Assembly (NCBI RefSeq): GCF_009846885.1
Contig: NZ_WUWM01000025.1
Location: 1 to 64,000 of the forward strand
DNA: 64,000 nucleotides
Direction: 5' to 3'
Source: Paenibacillus puerhi
Lineage (GTDB): Bacteria > Bacillota > Bacilli > Paenibacillales > NBRC-103111
In this document: positions 55,974-62,744 of the stretch, piece after piece
Layout of the letters: the number at the start of each line of letters is the position of its first letter
Position numbering within the stretch: position 1 is the first letter of the stretch
The notes under the pieces: model-generated
What the model saw: the letters and a program-made list of their open reading frames with translations, nothing else
Databases searched by the model: none
What the model was told of the DNA's origin: nothing
Program-made: the position numbers and the translations under genes

Positions 55974-56804
55974 TTACCGCTCCTCCTTTCGCTGTCCCGC
56001 AAGCCTCGAAACGAAAGGCTCCCCATCCCAGTGTACATCCGTCGCTGCACGGCGCGCCTTCACTTCCGGCTCTTCAAGCAGCAGAAAAAAATTGGCCGTC
56101 GGCAGCTCGCCAAGCCCGTGCTTAGCCGACAGCTTATCCAGAAAAGGCCGCATCGATTCCGCCTGGCCCGACAAATTACCGCCGCCGGAAGCGAAGGCGT
56201 ACAAGGCGCTCGCCACCGGCACCCGCTTCACCCGGAAGCGCTCCGATGCCCGCAGGAAAAAGTCCCAATCCCAGTAATGATATACGCCGGTATCAAACGG
56301 TCCGAGCGTCTCATGCAGCTCCCTGCGGTACAAACACCCGGAAGCAACGAAGGTGGAGAAGCGCCGCATCGCCGCCAGATCATGCTCGTAAGCAAAGACG
56401 AATCGGCCGGTCGGACGCCGCACCCCGTTTTCTTCGACAAAATCAAATATTTCCACATCGGAATACACAAGATCGCTGTCGCCCAGCTCGTTCACCATCC
56501 GCTCCACATGCAGCGGCAGCAATAAATCATCATCATCGCAAAGCATGATATACTCGCCGCTGACCGCCGACAACCCGAAATTCCGCGCTTCTACATGCTT
56601 TCCGTTGCTCTCCATATTCAAGACCTGCGTATCAAGCTCGGGATATAAGGCTGCGACATGCTCCACCGGTACTCCCGCATCATTCACAATAATAACCTGC
56701 AGACGCGCATACGTCTGCCTGCTGAGCGATTCCAATAATTCCCCCAGCGCTTCCGGCCGATTATACGTCGGCACGATGACCGATACGAGCGGCTGCTGCT
56801 CCAT
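55974..56804 (-). CDS. Family 2 glycosyltransferase
   Basis: 276 aa, GT-A fold: N-terminal VSVIVPTYNRPEAL, the nucleotide-sugar metal motif in MLCDDDDLLLP, and no transmembrane segments. It transfers a sugar from an NDP donor to an unknown acceptor, perhaps a surface polysaccharide. First gene of the minus-strand cluster glycosyltransferase-recQ-rnhA; no other cell-surface gene is adjacent, so the coupling with DNA repair genes is probably accidental. Confidence 0.9.
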   Translation of the reverse strand: MEQQPLVSVIVPTYNRPEALGELLESLSRQTYARLQVIIVNDAGVPVEHVAALYPELDTQVLNMESNGKHVEARNFGLSAVSGEYIMLCDDDDLLLPLHVERMVNELGDSDLVYSDVEIFDFVEENGVRRPTGRFVFAYEHDLAAMRRFSTFVASGCLYRRELHETLGPFDTGVYHYWDWDFFLRASERFRVKRVPVASALYAFASGGGNLSGQAESMRPFLDKLSAKHGLGELPTANFFLLLEEPEVKARRAATDVHWDGEPFVSRLAGQRKEER

Positions 56805-56899
56805 CCGATTCCCCTCGCCTTTCTGACAACCTCTATCTCAACTATACCTAAAAACAAACAAAAGGAAAACCTTCGCCACCGGCACAAGGTCATTGAAAC

Positions 56900-56928
56900 T
56901 TGTCATTAAGTTAAGGTTACTTTACTAT
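56900..56928 (+). promoter_or_regulatory. Promoter upstream of the XRE remnant
   Basis: TTGTCA (56900-56905), 17-bp spacer, TACTAT (56923-56928). Its first coding sequence is the 27-codon frame; it may also serve the export-protein gene. Confidence 0.55.
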
Positions 56929-56975
56929 AAGTGGTAGATTCCGGACACATCATGGATAGCCTAAGGAGTAGGCTT

Positions 56976-57059
56976 ATGCTGCGTACAAGGGTCAAGGAGC
57001 TGCGCGCACGTTATGACTCTGGTCTGCCGTCTGCCGATTCGCCTTCAGTGGAAACTTAA
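56976..57059 (+). pseudogene. 27-codon remnant of an XRE-type helix-turn-helix regulator
   Basis: The frame starts at an ATG with AAGGAG at ideal spacing and reads MLRTRVKELRARYDSG, then diverges and stops. The first 13 residues look like the N-terminus of small YozG-like XRE repressors (typically ...RVKELRARY followed by the recognition helices), which are missing. It is either a decayed regulator or a very small peptide gene under the promoter at 56900. The surrounding 327 bp contain no other gene. Confidence 0.5.
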
Positions 57060-57131
57060 GCCGCTAGAGCCTTCGCTCCCTGGCCATCAACTGCGCTATA
57101 CCCGCCAAGGTATGAGAAAGGAGGCATGACG

Positions 57132-57674
57132 ATGCTATTCGCACAGCCGGAATGGGGAACATTCTGGCAATATATCTTGCTTTTTTTGCTGGCAGCCGCA
57201 CCTTGGCTCGAAGTCTTTCTGGTCGTGCCCCTTGGTATCGCTTGGGGACTTCAGCCCGTGGCCGTAGCCATCACCGGCTTTGCCGGCAATTGGCTTCCCG
57301 TTCTGCTGATCGCTCTATTCTTTCGTCAATTTAACGCCTGGAGAGCCAGACGTAAAGCTCGCAAGGAAGGTCGGAATCCGGACGATCCCGCTTGGGAGGC
57401 ATCCGCAGAGGGAGTAGCTGGCGAGTCGAAGAAGCAGCGCCGGGCACGCGGAATCTGGGAGCGCTATGGCATCCCGGGACTCGCGCTTGTGGCGCCGGCG
57501 ATCGTAGGCACCGATATTGCCACGCTGCTCGCTCTTTCTTTCGGCTCCCCGCCTCGTTGGGTCGTGCTTTGGATGACGCTCAGTCTCGTCGTCTGGACCA
57601 TCGCCCTTACGGTCGGAACAGTGTACGGTCTGGACTTTGTCGGCTGGTTTCAACTCAAGGACAGCCGAGCCTAA
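57132..57674 (+). CDS. Small multidrug-export-family membrane protein
   Basis: About 181 aa, matching the Sm_multidrug_ex/COG2426 family: hydrophobic N-terminus with PWLEVFLVVPLGIAWG, a basic, hydrophilic loop in the middle (RRKARKEGRNPDD), and PGLALVAPAIVGTDIATLLA. Transport function has been proposed for the family but not well proved. ATG at 57132 has AAAGGAGG 7 bp upstream. Followed by a terminator. Confidence 0.85.
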   Translation: MLFAQPEWGTFWQYILLFLLAAAPWLEVFLVVPLGIAWGLQPVAVAITGFAGNWLPVLLIALFFRQFNAWRARRKARKEGRNPDDPAWEASAEGVAGESKKQRRARGIWERYGIPGLALVAPAIVGTDIATLLALSFGSPPRWVVLWMTLSLVVWTIALTVGTVYGLDFVGWFQLKDSRA

Positions 57675-57991
57675 TCCAGCCAGCACGGGCGCAGGTGCCC
57701 CGAAGGGCCCCTATGCAGGGACACGGCCAGTCAAGCCGCGGTCCCTTTTTTATTTCGTGATTACAGGAGCTGCGTTCCTTCGACAGCATTTCTTTTATCC
57801 GACATATGGAGCACCAGCCTTATCAGTGCTATGATAGAAAGGAATGCAAAGTAAGTGAACTTATGTCATCTATCCTAAAGCCAGGGCTTACACCCGAAAC
57901 CGTTCTATTCCCTGAATAGGAAGACGGCAAGGCGTTTTTTGAATACATGGATCTTTCCCTGATCTCATACGAATCCAAGGAGGTTTCCAGC
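57675..57991. other. Intergenic region after the export-protein gene
   Basis: About 315 bp. It holds the terminator at 57718-57751; the remainder shows no gene. A TATGAT box near 57830 could be a -10 for the alanine-rich protein gene, but without a good -35. Confidence 0.35.
57718..57751 (+). terminator. Terminator after the export-protein gene
   Basis: GGGAC-CGGC pairs with GCCG-GGTCCC (one internal bulge), 7-nt loop, followed by TTTTTT. Confidence 0.8.
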
Positions 57992-59257
57992 ATGGCTCCC
58001 AGAAAAAAGACCCCATCCGCCAACCCGGATATATCCGTCGACACGATAGCGGATGCCGTTCCGCCATCCCTTCCAGATGTAGAGGAAAACACCGAACGCA
58101 AGGCCCCTTCTCGCCGTCGTTCCACATCGAAGCTGAGCTCCAGCGAAAGTGAAGCGAAGGCTGCGAAGCCCGCACGAACCAGCCCAGCGCCGAGAAAGCG
58201 TACCGGCGGACGCCGATCTGCCGCACCGGTTGCAGACTCAGCCGCTACGGAGACTGCCGGCGTTGTTCCGGCACCGGCGGATACGGCACTGCCGGCTCCG
58301 GAACATGGAGCGGAGCCTGATGCCGGTCCGGCTGCGGACCGTTCGCCGGATGCAGCCGCCCATAATGAGACGGCTGCCGAGGCCGTAATCGTGCCGGAGG
58401 CAGGGGACATCCCCGCTGTGAAGGCCGAAGATGCCAATGCCCCAGCCGAGGCAAGCACCGAAGAAGTAGCCGTGCAGGGCACGGACACCGCAGCCGGGAA
58501 CGAAGCCGAGCCGTGGCCGATAGCAGCGGCTACGGTGCCGGAAAGCTTGGAGGCTGAGGCTCAGGAAGCGGATCAACCGGACGCCGGCCCCGACGCCTCT
58601 GTCCCAGCCGAGGAATCCAGCGCTGCCAGGAAGCCGGCCGGCCAGCGCAGTCGATCGACGCGGCGCCAATCGGCCGGAGCGGCCGACTCGCCGGCACAGG
58701 CCAAGCCTGAAGCCCCGCGCAAACGTTCAGCCGGCCGCAAGGCCGTAGGCCGGACTGCCAAGGAAAGCGCGGCTGCCCTGGAGACGCCGGAGGCGCCCGC
58801 TTCCGCAGCCGCCCTTCCGGCTGAAGGGACCGCAGCCGGGGAGCATCGGGCGGCGAAGCCCTCCGTTCGCCGCAAACGCAAAACCGCAAGCCCGCTGCCA
58901 CCCGCTGCCACCGGGGAATTGGCGGCTGGACCCGAAGCCATCGAAGCTCACGAGGCTGTCGAGATCGCCGCAGCAGCGGCGGAGTCGGCAAGCTCTGCCT
59001 ACATCGCCGAGTCGGTGTCTGCCGCGGAGGCTGCAGGCGGACTGCAGGGGGTACTGGACCGCCAGCTTAAGAAAAAGGATCGCAAGCAGACGCATGAGAA
59101 AGACGGCGTCTACATCCGCAAAGACCTGAAAGAACGCTTGGATCAAGCGGCCGAGCATCGAAGCAAAGGCTTCAAGACGCTCCTCCTCAATTACGGCCTG
59201 GAGAAGGCGCTCGACGAGCTGGAGCAAGCAGAAGCCTTGAACCGCATAAAAGAATAG
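57992..59257 (+). CDS. Alanine-rich low-complexity protein with short conserved C-terminal domain
   Basis: 421 aa. About 350 residues are low-complexity Ala/Pro/Glu sequence broken by basic clusters (RRRSTSK, RKRTGGRR, RKRSAGRKAVG, RRKRK), reminiscent of histone H1-like tails. The last ~65 residues are ordered and conserved-looking (DGVYIRKDLKERLDQAAEHR, then KTLLLNYGLEKALDELE), resembling a ribbon-helix-helix or short coiled module. AAGGAGG lies before the ATG. High G+C throughout. It might bind DNA or another polyanion; the composition suggests this, but no catalytic motif is present. Confidence 0.7.
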   Translation: MAPRKKTPSANPDISVDTIADAVPPSLPDVEENTERKAPSRRRSTSKLSSSESEAKAAKPARTSPAPRKRTGGRRSAAPVADSAATETAGVVPAPADTALPAPEHGAEPDAGPAADRSPDAAAHNETAAEAVIVPEAGDIPAVKAEDANAPAEASTEEVAVQGTDTAAGNEAEPWPIAAATVPESLEAEAQEADQPDAGPDASVPAEESSAARKPAGQRSRSTRRQSAGAADSPAQAKPEAPRKRSAGRKAVGRTAKESAAALETPEAPASAAALPAEGTAAGEHRAAKPSVRRKRKTASPLPPAATGELAAGPEAIEAHEAVEIAAAAAESASSAYIAESVSAAEAAGGLQGVLDRQLKKKDRKQTHEKDGVYIRKDLKERLDQAAEHRSKGFKTLLLNYGLEKALDELEQAEALNRIKE

Positions 59258-59281
59258 CAGCCGCCCGCCCTCGGGCACTCG

Positions 59282-59374
59282 AAGAACCGTCCGGAGAAAA
59301 ACTGAACTGCACCTCCGACTGTTAGATAATGTCTAACCATTGGGGTGCAGTTCAAATTTCCGGACGGTTCTTTT
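59282..59374. terminator. Bidirectional terminator carrying an embedded palindromic element
   Basis: Perfect 14-bp outer stem (59282-59295 with 59359-59372, AAGAACCGTCCGGA and its complement) between convergent genes, with a T-rich tail. The loop again holds the 50-bp palindromic element. Confidence 0.8.
59304..59353 (+). repeat. 50-bp palindromic element, copy 2
   Basis: Matches copy 1 at 45 of 50 positions (differences at element positions 14, 33, 35, 41 and 42). Copy 2 pairs better at positions 9-10 with 41-42. Same orientation as copy 1. Confidence 0.85.
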
Positions 59375-59386
59375 ATAGCCTGCAGT

Positions 59387-60061
59387 CTAGATCGGCAGCA
59401 GCGCTACCGATTCGCGTGTTTTCAATCCTTCGATCATACGGAACCACGACTCGGGCTTTTCACTCAGCACGGCATAGTACGTCTCCAGAAAGCGGGCCAC
59501 TAGCCCGGCGTCTACCGTCTTGGCCCCAGCGTCGTCCAATGGCATATAGCAAAAATCCAGACCATGCACGGCCTCTCCGTCGATTTGCCAGGAAGGGTGT
59601 ACGTAATCCAGGTCCAGCTTCAGATAACCCAGATGTGCCAGCACTTCCCGGCGAACTACAGCGTTCATCGCTTTGACGCCGCCGAAGGCTAAGCCTTCCG
59701 ACAGCTCGGGATTATAGATCTCGGCAAACATCCCGTTCAGCTTCCCGCCTGCTTCCGACGCCACCTGACGGAGGTCGGCCATACGGTTGCCCGCGAGAAA
59801 GGGCCCGATACCCTTGCCGTCCTGGCCAATGATCGTGAAATCGGTCATCGCAATCTCCAGATCGGGATAATACCGGTATTCCGTCGCGCCCACGACCTTG
59901 CCCTGTTCTACGGCTACGAAGACACGGATGCCCGGATCTTGGAGCGGCTCAGCCCATAACTCGTAGGCCAGTACCTCTTCAACTGGAAATACGTTCTGCA
60001 TCAGCGCATGCATTTGCGCAAAGTATGGATCTGTAATAGCTGTGATCCGATGATAATCCAT
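59387..60061 (-). CDS. GNAT-family N-acetyltransferase
   Basis: 224 aa with a GNAT-like core: VFVAVEQGKVVGATEYRYYP and a GKGIG acetyl-CoA loop (DGKGIGPFLAGNRMADL). The C-terminal half is not typical of a known subfamily. Strong AAGGAGG before the ATG. A minus-strand promoter lies upstream (60145-60173). Acceptor unknown. Confidence 0.75.
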   Translation of the reverse strand: MDYHRITAITDPYFAQMHALMQNVFPVEEVLAYELWAEPLQDPGIRVFVAVEQGKVVGATEYRYYPDLEIAMTDFTIIGQDGKGIGPFLAGNRMADLRQVASEAGGKLNGMFAEIYNPELSEGLAFGGVKAMNAVVRREVLAHLGYLKLDLDYVHPSWQIDGEAVHGLDFCYMPLDDAGAKTVDAGLVARFLETYYAVLSEKPESWFRMIEGLKTRESVALLPI

Positions 60062-60144
60062 GGACTTCCCGCCTCCTTTTTTCCCTACAGCTTACCGTTT
60101 CTACGAAAAGGAGTCAACGGTGCCGAATCCCCCCGCCTGGGCTT

Positions 60145-60173
60145 GTAATATATCAACATGATTTGTTACACAA
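60145..60173 (-). promoter_or_regulatory. Promoter of the GNAT gene
   Basis: On the minus strand TTGTGT (60168-60173), 17-bp spacer, TATTAC (60145-60150), about 80 bp before the start codon. Confidence 0.5.
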
Positions 60174-60254
60174 TTGACATCTAATTTTCATCTCTCTTTA
60201 AGATTGCTCGCCTATAATAGAACTCGACCCCCTTTTAATAAATATATATCTTAA

Positions 60255-60280
60255 GGCCCGCTGCCGGTGTGCAGCGGGCC
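60255..60280. terminator. Terminator after yidC paralogue
   Basis: GGCCCGCTG pairs with CAGCGGGCC (loop 8). The plus-strand tail TCTTTCTTT is more T-rich than the minus-strand tail, though the adjacent gene is on the minus strand. Confidence 0.65.
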
Positions 60281-60305
60281 TCTTTCTTTGAACGAATCCA
60301 AGCTG

Positions 60306-60992
60306 CTAAGCTTCCGAAGCCTCAGCCATTCCCTTGGTCAACAAACGCCTCCCCCAGCCGGTGCGGTAGAATACCCGCTCCGCCAGATTAAACAGCGTGC
60401 CGCTGATCCAATACAAGCCGAGGGCGACCGGGGCGCGCCAGGTAACAAAGACGGGAATCAGCATGATTAGGATGCCCATAAGCACTTTCATCCCTGCGGG
60501 CATAGGCGGTGCGCCTGGAACCTCTGTCAGCGGAATAAGGCTGACAACAAAGCTCAGCAGACCCGTAATCACCGGCACAAGATGCAACGGGTCAATGGCG
60601 GCCAAATGCGGGACCCACGGGACCAGCATAGACGACATCGTGCTTCCATGCGTCATGAACAGACCATACATGGCGCTGAGCACGGGCAGCTGCAGCAGCA
60701 TGCCGACGAAGGGAGCCATCGGGCGATACCCGTGCTGCCGGTACAGCTCGGACGTCTCCTTCAGCAGCACAGCCGGATCTTGTCCGTATGCCTCTCGCAG
60801 CTCTTTCATACGGGGATTCATGGCGGCCGAGCGTACTTGCTGCCGGGCTGCGGTCAGATTAAACCGATACAGAACCAGCTTGACTAGCAGCGTAAGCGCG
60901 ACAATCGCAAAACCCCAATCATGCAAGGCAGCCTTCAGCATGGACAGCACTTGCGCAAGCAGGGAAATGATAGGCTGGAACCAGGTATACAT
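60306..60992 (-). CDS. yidC: YidC/Oxa1-family membrane protein insertase paralogue
   Basis: 228 aa with five hydrophobic segments and the typical region QVRSAAMNPRMKELREAYG. It lacks the lipobox Cys seen in Bacillus SpoIIIJ/YidC, and the arginine that lies in the first core helix of YidC (in an IVRLL-like motif) is Lys38 here (TLLVKLV). Lys keeps the charge and may be functional. AAAGGAGAG precedes the ATG. The small gene just upstream is probably co-transcribed. It is likely an accessory copy, the essential YidC being elsewhere near rnpA. Confidence 0.85.
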   Translation of the reverse strand: MYTWFQPIISLLAQVLSMLKAALHDWGFAIVALTLLVKLVLYRFNLTAARQQVRSAAMNPRMKELREAYGQDPAVLLKETSELYRQHGYRPMAPFVGMLLQLPVLSAMYGLFMTHGSTMSSMLVPWVPHLAAIDPLHLVPVITGLLSFVVSLIPLTEVPGAPPMPAGMKVLMGILIMLIPVFVTWRAPVALGLYWISGTLFNLAERVFYRTGWGRRLLTKGMAEASEA

Positions 60993-61044
60993 ATCAACCT
61001 CTCTCCTTTTCGTACGTCACCCGTCTTGGATGACGGTTCGCGGC

Positions 61045-61311
61045 TCAGTGACGGCGAGTGAAGAAAGGTAGAGCAGGTTCATCCGTATTTTCGGAGGTTC
61101 GAGGCGGGCGCTTGCGCCGGATCGAGCGATGCGCCTGCATTCTATGCATGAATGCATGAGCTTTCAGTACTATCCTGCAGCTTGCGACTCGGCCCCGAAC
61201 CGCGTACACCCTGCCAAGACCTGCAGATTCCAGCCAAGGAACCGCAGCCCATACGGTAAACCCGAGCATCAGCAGAAGCAGCGGCACATCAATGGACCAT
61301 TCCACCGGCAT
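61045..61311 (-). CDS. Small membrane protein upstream of yidC paralogue
   Basis: About 88 aa: one N-terminal transmembrane helix (LLLLMLGFTVWAAVPWLE) and a strongly basic C-terminal half (HRSIRRKRPPR). AGAGGGGG lies before the ATG at 61311. It ends 52 bp before the yidC paralogue on the same strand. No family recognised. The ribosome binding site, the helix and the basic tail make it probably real. Confidence 0.5.
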   Translation of the reverse strand: MPVEWSIDVPLLLLMLGFTVWAAVPWLESAGLGRVYAVRGRVASCRIVLKAHAFMHRMQAHRSIRRKRPPRTSENTDEPALPFFTRRH

Positions 61312-61468
61312 CGGCATCCCCCTCTCTCAAAAGGTGCATACTATCCATACGGATGATCCAGCCCTAGGTTTCTATGCTGAGGCAGAACCGATATGGTAGG
61401 ATCCGCTTGACCTGAAGACAGAACAGCCTTAATCTGTACCTAATTCATAATCGGGAGGGACAAGGCCG

Positions 61469-61918
61469 ATGAGCGAGGAGTCCTTTGAGGTACGTCCGGC
61501 TCCGCTTCCCCGTGAGGTATTCGAGGATCGGGACGCGTTGGATTCCCATGAACGCGAGAAGCAAAGCTGGGTGGAAGATGCTTACCAGGAGTTTGTGAAG
61601 AAAGGAGGCCTGCAGCAGCTCCCCGGCCTCGGCAAACCGCTTCAAGTGCCTACAGGGGATATTCTGGACACCGTGCTGCGCAATGCCAACGTGAAGCCGC
61701 CCTGGATCATGCTTCGTACGGAGATTGGTTCCTTGATGGCAAGCGCGCTGGAGCTGATGGACAAGTCAAGCGAGCATCCCGAGCTGGATGCCACGTTCGC
61801 CGATATCAACAAGCATATTATAGAACTTAATGCTCTGGCCCCCAGCCGCTCCCTTCACCGCCATCTGGTCAGCCGGGACAATATCCGGGAGCAATATGAG
61901 CGTTGGTATGCCAAATAA
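61469..61918 (+). CDS. DUF1992 (DnaJ-homologue-type) protein
   Basis: 149 aa. The signature WVEDAYQEFVKKGGLQQLPG followed by GKPL and the C-terminal REQYERWYAK match DUF1992, found in bacteria and in eukaryotic DNAJC28. Soluble; function unknown. GGGAGGG lies before the ATG. Single gene ending in a bidirectional terminator. Confidence 0.85.
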   Translation: MSEESFEVRPAPLPREVFEDRDALDSHEREKQSWVEDAYQEFVKKGGLQQLPGLGKPLQVPTGDILDTVLRNANVKPPWIMLRTEIGSLMASALELMDKSSEHPELDATFADINKHIIELNALAPSRSLHRHLVSRDNIREQYERWYAK

Positions 61919-61942
61919 CGCATGCAGCATCCTTTACAACAA

Positions 61943-61997
61943 AGCCCTTCGAGCTGCCCTCTTCACGTTGTCGTGACAGATGGGCAGCCCGAAGGGC
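61943..61997. terminator. Bidirectional terminator between DUF1992 and nitroreductase genes
   Basis: GCCCTTCGAGCTGCC pairs with GGGCAGCCCGAAGGGC, with an inner TCACG/CGTGA stem, between convergent genes. Confidence 0.8.
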
Positions 61998-62023
61998 ATT
62001 CTTCCTATACTCACATATATTGA

Positions 62024-62644
62024 TTAGAAGCGCTCATGGATGGTTTGGTGCTCCAGCGGCAAACGATCCGTCGCTCTTGCCGGCTTGGCGGCCTTGCCGA
62101 CCGGGATCATCACGACAGGCACATAACGTTCAGGGATCGCGAACTCCTTAATCAAAGCCTGGGAGTTGTAGCCGCCCATCGGCACCGTATCATAGCCCTT
62201 GGCCTTGGCTGCCAGCATCAGCTGCTGCGCGGCGAAGGAGGCGTTGCGAATCGCCTCGTCGCGAGCCAGGCTCGGATTGCCCGCGTAGGCGCTATCCACC
62301 TGCTTCTTCATCATCTCGCGGATTTCGGGGGCAGCCTTCTCGTAGACCTGCTCCGTAACCTTGTTCGCTTCCAAGTCCCCTAGCACCACGATTACAGCAG
62401 CCGCGTCAACGACCTGCTGCTGGCCGTAGGCGATAGGCAGGAGCCGCTCTTTATTGGCTTGCTCCCGGATGACTAAATAACGCCAATGCTGTAAATTCCA
62501 GGATGATGGCGCGCAAGAGGCAAGCTCGAGCAGCTCATTCAGCTCCTGATCGGACAGGACAGTACCCGCGACATATTGTCTGACGGAATGACGGGATTGC
62601 AAAAATTGCTCTGCCGTAAATACGGCTTCCACTTGTTGGCTCAA
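62024..62644 (-). CDS. Nitroreductase-family flavoprotein
   Basis: 206 aa. FMN-binding nitroreductase fold: SRHSVRQY phosphate-binding N-terminus, CAPSSWNLQHWRY and GYDTVPMGGY. Such enzymes use NAD(P)H to reduce quinones or nitro compounds. The start is TTG at 62644, 9 bp after AAGGAG. An operator-like inverted repeat overlaps its promoter, suggesting control by a quinone-sensing HxlR-type repressor. Confidence 0.92.
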   Translation of the reverse strand: MSQQVEAVFTAEQFLQSRHSVRQYVAGTVLSDQELNELLELASCAPSSWNLQHWRYLVIREQANKERLLPIAYGQQQVVDAAAVIVVLGDLEANKVTEQVYEKAAPEIREMMKKQVDSAYAGNPSLARDEAIRNASFAAQQLMLAAKAKGYDTVPMGGYNSQALIKEFAIPERYVPVVMIPVGKAAKPARATDRLPLEHQTIHERF

Positions 62645-62684
62645 CAGGATCCACTCCTTGTGTATCTATTTGGGATTTAGCCAT

Positions 62685-62718
62685 ATCATACCAGAATGTA
62701 CTTACTTTTGTAAAGTTA
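62685..62718 (-). promoter_or_regulatory. Nitroreductase promoter with overlapping operator-like repeat
   Basis: On the minus strand TTTACA (62709-62714), 18-bp spacer, TATGAT (62685-62690), the latter also an extended -10 (TGG before it). An imperfect inverted repeat, ACTTAC-TTTT-GTAAAGT on the plus strand (62700-62716), overlaps the -35. Its TACTT...TTTGTAA form resembles YodB-type (HxlR/DUF24) operators of Bacillus nitroreductase genes. Confidence 0.5.
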
Positions 62719-62744
62719 ATAATTATTAAATAGGGTTGTTCGTA

